64,000 nucleotides of DNA from Mucidula mucida. Taxonomy: Eukaryota > Basidiomycota > Agaricomycetes > Agaricales > Physalacriaceae. A program made the translations under genes and the position numbers. The stretch is from positions 1 to 64,000 of the forward strand of contig JADNYV010000164.1 in NCBI GenBank assembly GCA_015501055.1. The letters run 5' to 3'. Under the pieces are notes generated by a model. It saw only the letters and a list, made by a program, of their open reading frames with translations, had not been told where the DNA came from and searched no databases. This document shows positions 56,416 to 64,000 of this stretch, piece after piece. Within the stretch, counting starts at the first letter, position 1. Each line of letters begins with the position of its first letter.

Positions 56416-56715
56416 ACGAGTTCGTATTTTACGAGGGTGACCTTGCGGCAGTGCGTTACATCGCCGAGAACAGTAGAAGACGTGCTTGCAATGGTACGGG
56501 TGGAACCGAGGGGACTTGCAATGGAAAATACCATATTAAAATTAGAGAAGAAAGCTATGCTGTATGCACCACAGGCTAGTAAAGAAGGAAACGAGATATA
56601 TCCAAGGTGTTAATAGACGTGTCGTGATAGATGCTGGCGAGTGAGAGTCAAGACGGGATCGCCCCATAACAGTGTTACGCCTTCAAGTCACAGTGTGACC
56701 ACATCTTCGTAACGC

Positions 56716-56834
56716 TGCGTGCCACGGTAACAGGGTCCATCACGGCAGTGATGCACGGTAATGATGCACGGTAGCGGCCACGGTAACGGTAGCGGCCACG
56801 GTAGCGTGCACGGTAGCACGGTAGCGGCCACGGC
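56716..56834. repeat. GCACGGTAGCGGCCACGGTA-type array, right end of the insertion
   Basis: Units such as CACGGTAGCGGCCACGGTA are repeated irregularly up to the right inverted repeat. They match the left-end array in opposite sense, consistent with long degenerate terminal repeats. Confidence 0.8.
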
Positions 56835-56849
56835 ACTTTTGTGGTGCCC

Positions 56850-57986
56850 TCTCGAGTGTCTTCAGAGATAGCCAGGGATGAACAAGCGGCGCCCGACAAG
56901 AGAAAATGACCATCTGAGCTCCAAGGTCGTGTTGATTGTGATGCATCCGCTCGGCCTCGTAGCCCAGCATCTTCCACATCTCCAATATGGGGCCGCTAGG
57001 CTTCCTACCCGTAACAACATCGCCATGAGACCCTAGTAAAAGATGCGAACCTTGACCGACGATATGCCTGATTTGATTTGAATATCAGACGCAAGGAAAT
57101 TGTTGCATACACACGTGACACGGTCGAGGAAGTGCTGAAACGACCAAGAATCCGGGGAAGTCGCGATGAGCAGTGTGTCAATGGGATACGCCGTTTCGTA
57201 CTCCTCGTGAGTGAGCTCTGTGCGGTTTGACAGAATCTCCAAGCCAGACGTGGATACACCGTCGCTCATGCATGCTAGGTCGTTCCAGGAATCGGCTGGA
57301 GGATCACCTCTATACGTGGCATTGCCGATGATCTGATATCATAATGAATAGAAGCAGCCGGCAAGTTGGAAAGAGAAGGTACTACGTACGATATTCTGGC
57401 CCGTTTGGCCGCGATAGCAGACGAAGTCTTCCTCTTCGCATAGTGCGGCGCGTTCGCGGATCCCGTCGACAAGGCGAACCCACTGTTTGGCGTCGCTAGC
57501 TCGCAAAGGCGAAAAGATGGGCATACGGAGGCGGAAGTCTGGGTAGAGCAGTTCCTCGCCATAAAGAGCTCCGTAGGTGCGTTGAGCGACGCAAGGTGCA
57601 TAGTATTGAGGCGTAGTTGGATGGCATTCGGTGATCGCAGAAGGAGTCCATCGTGGTGACTCTGCCGCTTCGCGCGACGGGCTCATTACCCATATGAGAT
57701 CCCGAAGAGCATCCACCGATGTCGGTTGCGTTTCAAAGTACTGATAATGCAGGTCATGGATCCGCTGTCGTGTCGCCCGGTCGAGTCCAGCTCTGAGGGA
57801 AAGTGTAAACAGAACGACGATGATGAAGGCAGAAATAAAGTAGATTGAGAGGCGCCGTCTGCCACTCCGCAATTGGAGATTGGACCGAATAGCAGCCTCT
57901 GAGGCTGATTCGCTGAAGTAGATAGATTTGTATGCGTGCACCGTTCGAATCCATGGCCAGGGAGTAGTGGACCGAGAAAGCATCAT
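56850..57986 (-). pseudogene. GT61-family glycosyltransferase, 5' part (split by insertion)
   Basis: Minus-strand exon 1 (57390-57986) starts MMLSRSTTPWPWIRTVHAYK and has a membrane segment near residue 50 (IYFISAFIIVVLFTLSL), giving a type II Golgi-membrane topology, then ECHPTTPQYYAPC. Exon 2 (57115-57332) contains PDSWSFQHFLDRV, a GT61 signature. Exon 3 begins at 57067 (HIVGQGSHLLLGSHGDVVTG) and runs through ILEMWKMLGYE and FSCRAPLVHPWLSLKTLE, where the insertion starts. All splice phases fit. The gene was intact before the insertion; now transcripts would read into the element. Confidence 0.9.
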
Positions 57987-58860
57987 GATAGTGTGTATGA
58001 GAAGTGAGGCGGTCAGCACTGAACGCACTTTTTGTCGTTATCGTGAAGCCCGGCATCAGACTACGCCATCATACGCGTCCACAACGATAATCCCCGTTTT
58101 CTTGCACTGCCTGGCGTAGAATGAAAACATCAAGGGACCTCAGACCTGACCATCTAAACGGTTTCAAGACACCGAAGGTGCAGTCAGTCAAATTAGTTCA
58201 AGTTCGCGTTCGAGGTGGTTGCTTTCTTCGGTGTACGAGTATCCGCCAAGGAGCGGGAGGTTCGTACCGTCGGATAGCACAGGAAGCGCGAGCCTCGGAG
58301 AACTTAATGCAAAGGGAAGACGCGGTCACGAATAACCGCAGGCATCGCAAAGTGCATAGGATTCATCACCGACGAGATGATGGAAGTAGTTACTTCCAGG
58401 TAGCAACTCGTCTGGACATCTTCTGGTAGTCATCAAGTTTCCCTCACGCCGTAGATGGCCGGGAGGGCGATCCCCTAGATCCAAGGCCTGGAGCTAGCAG
58501 AAGAGAATGTAGTCGCATCTTATCGAAGCGTAGTCGTATGTTGCGACGTCTCATGATGAAGCATAGAAAGAGAAAGAGTGGATCTGCATAATAGTGGGAA
58601 CGTGCGAAAGAAATATCTATTTGCTCGTGTTATTTTTGGTTGCCTAATCTCCTTATCTTCAGCGTCTGTGTATGCTGGCTTGCCACCTGACTGTCCAAAG
58701 GTACAATTACTTTATGATGGTCCATGGCGGTGCCATTGGGGAAGCTACATCTTATAATTAAAGAGTCGGGCGCTGAGGGCTAAATGTTTTATTGAACGCG
58801 CATATGCGTACGTGAGTGGCGACTACATCGTCTAGCTCCCTGCTCTTGACTACGTGGGGA
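57987..58860. other. GT61 upstream region, no gene seen
   Basis: A plus frame at 58121-58429 is open but unrecognised and Arg-rich. Nothing else stands out. Confidence 0.5.
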
Positions 58861-59613
58861 TATTTTGACTGAGAAATGTCCTAAGTGAATCTGGAACCGT
58901 ATCGCACGTTTGTTCGCCATGCGCGTCCCAGACCAAGTCTTGATGAAGATTAAGTTCGAGATGCTCAGACAGGCTGTTTCCCAACTCATGAAACGACAAC
59001 TTCACCTCCGGCGAATTCTCCGGCGTCGCGACCAATCTAACTTCGTGACCCTCGAAACATAAAGTTGATAGCGCAGTGCCGCAAAGATGACCGCAGAACA
59101 TGGCCATCTCAGTCTACCATCAAGTGTCCCAAGAAGTTCAAAAGAGACTCTCACATCAGCGGCTAAGAATTCTTAGTGAGTTCGGTTGCAGACATACTTA
59201 TGGAAAGAGAATGACAGACCCGGTTGAAATGGAGGCTCCTTCTTGTGACGTTCAATCGATAGCTGCATTAGCTGTCCGGAGGTAGGCTCGGCTTTCATTG
59301 TCAGCCAGCTAACACTAACACCAGGCCCCACAAGAGCGGTGTCTCGGATTTTGAGGGCAATCATTGACACGACACTCGACTGGCCTGTTTCGACTAATTC
59401 TGTACATATTGTCTTCATTGCATCGGAGAATTCTCGCCCATAGTCACCCAGACCAACTGGAACGTTCCCCACCAAGGGCTGAGTAGTCTGATGCTTCGTT
59501 CTATGAGCCAGATTGGCTGACGATCCGGTGCCAGTAGCATTGTACTGTAGACTACCAGATCCAGTTTCATCCATGGCCGGCGATTCGAGTAGAGGATAAG
59601 TTGATTGTTCCAT
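58861..59613 (-). CDS. Hypothetical protein S, probably two or more exons
   Basis: From the ATG at 59613 (MEQSTYPLLESPAMDETGSG) 146 codons are open to 59173, including FSDAMKTICTELVETGQSSV and IERHKKEPPFQPGLSFSFHK. A donor-like gtatgt follows that last codon. A second minus frame (MAMFCGHLCGTALSTLCFEG... LSFHELGNSLSEHLELNLHQ) ends at about 58850 and looks like a downstream exon, but the phases do not fit with the sites I can see. No family recognised. Confidence 0.4.
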
Positions 59614-60652
59614 GGTCAGAGCAATAGCGGATGTGGAAGGTGCTTTCTTCGTTGAACCGGGATCCTTTCATAGTTTGGACGCATAACCGCGCGCCTCTTT
59701 CCTGCATTCTACAGCAGTCGTCGCATTCTATCTACATAACCTCTCATCACAATAAGCCTCGAGGCCAGTAAGCGCTTGTCCATCAAAACGACAAGGCAGT
59801 GGCGTAACGGCTACGCATCACTGTCTCAATGGTCTGCGTTCTGAGAAACGGTAGGAATGAGAATAATTTTGACTCGCTTGTGGTAACTGATGTCACAGTG
59901 TTTTACATGGAATTGAGGTGTTGTACGAACAGAAATACATCTGCAGTGGAGAAACACCATTACGATGATCTTGGATGGCGCCACACTGTCTGGCATAGGA
60001 TCCAGGATGGCATAAGAGACGTCTTAGTAGCCACGAAAGACCTTCACCATCGAAAAAATGAAGACCACCGGCGTCCGCGAAAATCACTGTTCCTCACGCG
60101 CCGCCTGAAGTAAGTGATTCCATTATTGAAGGATTCTATTCAAATAGGGGCATCAGGGCCCTGTATAACCGCGGTCAACGTCGAAGAACGAACAACAAAA
60201 ATTGCACATACTGCTCTTCGCCTATGAGCTGCGTAGCGCGATCAGTAGTGGCCGCCAGAAAGATGAGTTAATGGCGTATGAATGGCTGCAGTGGTCATCC
60301 TCTGTGTAATGTGTCCGACCCGTAAAGGCATCCGGTAAAGGTGATACAGGCCCAGCAACAGCCGTTTCGCGGGACGGTGTCCTGAGTACGAACAGGCGAA
60401 CGGTTTCCTACGGCGCTACCGTCTGGGTATCCACGTTCCTGCGTAGCCTAGCTGAGTCTAACTCCAGAAAGGAAAGCCTGATGACAATGAGTGGTCGTGG
60501 TGCACCACGTCCACTATCGATCTCGAGGTCCGGGTTTTCGTCGAGGTGGCTCAGAGAAGCGTAAGTAGGTGTGTTGTGATTGCGATGGCGGAGTTCTAAT
60601 GAACATTCCCACGTTCCGGCGGATCGTTCCGTGCCTCTGCCATAACCAACCA
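59614..60652. other. No supported gene
   Basis: Contains the short 5' region of D6 at its right end. Frames at 59829-60113 and 60408-60653 overlap on both strands without family signal. Confidence 0.5.
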
Positions 60653-61816
60653 ATGCATGGCCCCGAAAGTCTCGCCGCTAGCTCCCTACTATCTCCCGAG
60701 ACTATCACTCAACTCGTGCAGCAGTCGAAGACTGTTTACACGTCCCACGCCGATGTGAAAAATGATTATCAGAAATGGCTCAAGGGCAGAAAACTGCAGA
60801 ACAGGTATCCGCTAGGCAAAGGAATCACGTTAAAAGCTCCATTCGACATTCCCTTCAAGAAAAGCCCTTCACCACAGGCGCTTTCCTCTGGTTTCCGTCA
60901 ACCATTACGCCCTGCCGTAGATCAGAGCGTAGGAACTTTTGTTGGATACCTGACCTTGGGCCCGCGCTTGAGAGTCAACCGAAGCGGAAGGTCGGACATG
61001 TGGCTTGCCAATCTCGTCGACGAAGAAGGCTCTGCACAACGTCTCGTGTTGAAAATCGCCCAGGAGTCCTCCCAGAGCTTTCCGCAGCGCTATCTGGAAC
61101 GCAATGCCGATCTATCGAACGCGAAAATCGGGCACCCTATCGATCTTGTTGCTCCAGAGTTCTTCATTTATGAACGACTTCAACATCTACAAGGGTGGCT
61201 TCTGCCTTACTCATATGGGATTCACAAGGTCAGCGACAGGTTCCTGGATGATCTATGCGTTCTCACACCGTATTCCAGATCAAGATGCTAAACGACGAAG
61301 ATGTGTATGTCTTTATCACAGAGTTCATCGAAGGCCGAAACCTTCGTAAATGGAAAGCGGAAATTTCCACCCGGAAGACCCCGCACCTGTACCTCCAGCT
61401 CTCACGAACTATTTTGAGAAAGGTATAAAATGGTAAGATCCGAAAGGCGCATAAGAACGTTTACTGAAGTCTTCCAGATCCCACTCTTTATGGATGGTCT
61501 CGCGCTCCTCCATGCCAGTGGCCAAGGCATTGTTTGCATGCAGCTCCTTCACTGTCCAGACCATGTCATCCTTGTCGAGGACTCCAACTCGGAGGTGACG
61601 GGGGCTGTATTCGTCGAATTCCAGACATCAATCATGCTGAACGATCTTGTCGATGAGACCAGGCTCATGGAATTCGAAACGATGTGCCTGCTTTCTCATG
61701 TCGTACGTTGCTGCCCTATGCATGGACGGATGTTTGCCAAGTGGATGCAGGCGGAGAGAATCGTTGTGCCGGAGCATCTGTTTGTGGGCGTGGACCTCTC
61801 AGATCAAGACGTATAA
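60653..61816 (+). pseudogene. Kinase-like protein, subfamily D copy 6 (divergent, one frameshift)
   Basis: Exons 60653-61228, 61279-61432 and 61478-61816. Exon 1 (MHGPESLAASSLLSPETITQ) is open and contains QRLVLKIAQES and FIYERLQHLQGWLLPYSYGI. Exon 2 has KMLNDEDVYVFITEFIEG, then needs a one-base correction near 61360 to read NFHPEDPAPVPPALTNYF up to the conserved ATG at the donor. Exon 3 has VCMQLLHCPDHVIL where HRDxxxxN should be and VFVEFQTS for DFG, so no catalytic residue is left. The only D copy outside the 18-46 kb cluster and the most diverged; the shared introns confirm the relationship. Confidence 0.7.
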
Positions 61817-62095
61817 TGCTGGTGTTGTACTTCGTAGTCGCGCGTGATGTGTGCGAAAGAAACCTTAGTTGCTTGTCTTACTTTTCGTTACAATGTTACA
61901 AAATGGTTGCCCTGACACTGGAATCGCTGATGGAGCAAGGCCGAGGTCTATGAGTTGCCAATCCAAATATACAGGCAAGACGTACAAGAGGCGCTAATTT
62001 GTCTAACATTCCTTTGGATGTCGCGTCTTGACGCCTTAAGCCTCCACAAATGTCGACGTGTGGCAGCGGCTCCATTCCATTCGTGGTCAAGACTA
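61817..62095. other. D6 3' flank, no gene
   Basis: No frame with support. The TTTGCTGCTT-type coding character ends at 61816 and MITE-1 begins at 62096. Confidence 0.5.
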
Positions 62096-62738
62096 CTGTA
62101 GCGTTTTGACCGTAACTTCACAGCCTGTGACCCATTATGGTCTGAAGTTACAGCAAACAGCTTCACAGACCCTTAAATTGCCTTTTTTGGACAGTCCCGC
62201 CTATAGTGGGACCTGAAATTTCCTTATTTGGAGGCTTGTGCCTGACCAAAGTGGTCCGTGACCCGTTATGATGTATATACTATCCGTACCGGTGGAGCGG
62301 ATAATCACCTAGAAGCGGTTAATTCGAGTGTAGCTCTTGAACAAGGAAACCTTTTGGCCTCAAACTCTTGAGAAAATCAATTATGCATACTTGAACTACA
62401 TTTGTACCAATTTTCAGAAAGGAGGCGTCAATAAATGGCTTTGCGTAGACAGCATTCGAGTGGGTGATGAGAATGATGTCATCGTCTTGTTTCCCACACC
62501 TCTCGAGTTGTCTTTCCCGCATACCAACATTGTTCTGCCCAAGGAGCTGTCAGAAGGTGTATTCTATATGTACAATTCATGTTCTCAACAAGTTGGGAGG
62601 TAGAAATAACAGGAGAAATCATTCACCGTCATTTTAACCGCTTCTAAGTGATTATCCGCTTCACCGGTACGGATAGTATAGCTTCACTTCAAAGACCCCC
62701 GTGACCCTTTATGTGAATTTGCGGTCGAAACGCTACAG
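62096..62738. mobile_element. MITE-1, second copy, split by MITE-2
   Basis: Same ends as 9232-9475 in inverse orientation (CTGTAGCGTTTTGACCG ... CGGTCGAAACGCTACAG), flanked by TA at 62094-62095 and 62739-62740. Without the inserted 397 bp plus TA it is 244 bp, identical in length to the other copy. The shared interior includes the GACCCATTATGG and AAGTGGTCCGTGACCCG segments. Confidence 0.9.
62280..62676. mobile_element. MITE-2 nested in MITE-1 (397 bp)
   Basis: Ends form a 43-bp inverted repeat beginning CTATCCGTACCGG with two mismatches. TA flanks both sides (62278-62279, 62677-62678), and the other MITE-1 copy has the unduplicated site (ATATATA run at 9290-9297), which proves the boundaries. 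An 88-codon frame inside (62337-62603) shows no known domain. The TA target fits the Tc1/mariner group. Confidence 0.9.
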
Positions 62739-62740
62739 TA

Positions 62741-64000
62741 GATAGCAAAATCCGTGTCTTGATAGTCTCTTCAGACAGCACCACGTCAGCGGACATCACG
62801 GCTGGATATTGCATAGAAGAATTCTTTAAGACAGTGCTGCGTAACATGTTCTACGGACGAACTGTACGTGCTATGTCACCCAATGTTGAATGACCCGTAA
62901 CTCGGAGCACATCAGTAAATTCCCATCCATATGGTGGTGCATGGCGCAGTATGGCGTATGGCGCGGCATGGTGCTAGACATGCCATATGGAGCCAGACCC
63001 TGCAGCCATACATCGGCAGAGTTGCCATACTTACTTCTTGAAAGATAACCAAAGAGTCATTCAAAACACAATGTTTCCGCTCCAGTGTTATAGTGCTGAA
63101 GTTGTCAGTGGCCATTGCTCTCTCGTCGTTGAAGTCGGGATGATGGATCCGGTTATAGACCGGTCCGAGGTGCATGGTCTGTGCGTGAGCACGCAATCGA
63201 TCATGTGCATGTTGGTTTTAGTTTTTTGTTAAGTCTTTTCTTACCTTCCCCCATCACCCCCAATGCCATCTCACTAGATGATGCTTATATGCCTTCGCTC
63301 ACGCTAGTTTCTCCATTGCATGCATTGTCACCTACGGATCCCGTGCCCCATTGCGCGCAATTCTACTACTGGACAAATATAAATCGAGAACGGGCTGCAA
63401 GAACAATGATAGCGACGACTCCGAGGCGATGGGAGCACGGCAATCAAGATCCTATAAGGTGGCGATGATTTTAGCGAGGCGGACATGACCATTTTGAGGC
63501 GCGATAATACTACTGTTCTGACTACGATTCTGATGCAACATGGACAAACAAGCTGTGGCTACGAGGACCACAATGGTGACGCCTACGAGTACCACAATGT
63601 CGACAAGGACAATGGTTGTGACGATGGCAATGACACTGGATACTGAGACCAGGACGCGGATGAGGACCATACACAGCATCAACGAGAATTGAGGACCGTA
63701 AGGCGACCCAGGACGATAGGCACAGGACAATGGTACAACCAACTCGGAGGACAAGAATGACTTGCAGGAGGTCAGCAGTGAGGCAAAGGTCCCGAGTGCA
63801 AGTATGCAGTCAAGGTAAGGCCTCCCAGTTGCTGTTCCCCCGCTCTTATCTATCTGCAGGTACTTTCATGACCACCACTGGCGATGGGACACCCAGAGCA
63901 AGATTTTCCGCAAGCATGCGCCACCCACCCGCCATCCGCTTGAGCACCGCCGCACCCTCCCTGTGCATACTCTACCAGTTTACCAGTATGGCGCGTCACA
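62741..64000. other. No supported gene; low-complexity patches
   Basis: ATGGCG-type repeats and an inverted CCATATGG pair lie at 62927-62990. At 63530-63680 there is a degenerate run of ACAATGG/GACAATG units, whose minus-strand translation is an artificial hydrophobic stretch (VLVDIVVLVGVTIVVLV). No gene is supported to the window end. Confidence 0.5.

Larger units (their letters stand above)
54581..56849. mobile_element. Mutator-like non-autonomous insertion carrying a captured gene fragment
   Basis: The 2269-bp insert is flanked by perfect TCTCGAGTG copies at 54572-54580 and 56850-56858. Its ends form a 34-bp inverted repeat with 27 matches, sharing GCCGTGGCCGCTACCGTGC as the inner 19 bases. 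Removing insert and one target copy restores the GT61 reading frame exactly (LKTLE then TFGLG). A 9-bp duplication is typical of Mutator-like elements. No transposase is seen. Inside are ACCGTGC-type arrays near both ends and an acid-sphingomyelinase-like fragment, so it resembles a Pack-MULE. Confidence 0.85.

Noticed and set aside
58121..58429. 102-codon plus-strand frame
   Set aside because: Arg-rich, no motif, no supporting splice or promoter signal, and it lies in the GT61 upstream region.
62337..62603. 88-codon frame inside MITE-2
   Set aside because: It lies in a 397-bp element lacking any transposase motif; chance open frame is more likely.
62927..62990. Inverted CCATATGG pair with ATGGCG repeats as a possible attachment or regulatory site
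   Set aside because: Short and low complexity with no associated gene; chance in a repeat-rich tract.
63452..63754. Hydrophobic 100-codon minus-strand frame resembling a membrane protein
   Set aside because: The hydrophobic run comes from degenerate ACAATGG/GACAATG repeats read in antisense; there is no other coding signal.

Overview
The window looks like a gene-poor, repeat-rich stretch of an agaricomycete (basidiomycete) nuclear genome. The signs are spliceosomal introns of 45-70 nt with GT..AG ends, genes on both strands without operons, TATA boxes 45-65 nt before start codons, a decayed Ty1/copia element, MITEs, a LINE remnant and fungal-type families (GT61 glycosyltransferase, MYND protein, isopenicillin-N-synthase-like dioxygenase). 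No bacterial gene organisation is seen. The species is not identified, and every splice model is read from the sequence alone.

Layout. 1-3717: 5' part of a mutated copia element on the minus strand, its LTR abutting a kinase-like gene. 3.7-46.9 kb, plus one outlier at 60.7-61.8 kb: a dispersed cluster of about sixteen kinase-like genes and pseudogenes in four subfamilies, here called A (3728, 14576, 28593, 45669), B (5268, 23852, 37681), C (7039, 25523, 42575) and D (18816, 22293, 27074, 35027, 44122, 60653). All four share one three-exon plan with both introns at equivalent places. A fifth, more distant kinase-like pseudogene (E) is at 10.4-11.7 kb. Family F (MYND/helical-repeat proteins) lies beside D copies at 16.5, 21.9 and 33.9 kb. 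Unrecognised multi-exon genes lie at 11.8-14.2, 20.3-21.3, 36.1-37.4 and 40.9-42.3 kb.

A segment of about 8.4 kb (C, D, A, an unknown protein G, a small ORF and the 3' end of a dioxygenase gene) occurs twice in direct orientation, about 25457-33891 and 42510-50891. The right edge cuts the dioxygenase gene: the second copy runs on into a complete nine-exon gene (50450-51967), while the first is joined to an F pseudogene.

52-58 kb is dominated by insertions: a 1.07-kb inverted-repeat element, then a GT61 glycosyltransferase gene split by a 2.27-kb Mutator-like insertion with a perfect 9-bp target duplication and a captured piece of an acid-sphingomyelinase-like phosphodiesterase gene. 58-64 kb holds an unrecognised gene, a divergent D-family member and a MITE containing a second MITE. 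The first MITE's other copy, at 9.2 kb, preserves the empty site.

The genes are not an operon or pathway. The theme is expansion, motif decay and rearrangement of one kinase-like superfamily. Many copies carry small indels; genuine decay and residual assembly error cannot be separated from this window alone.
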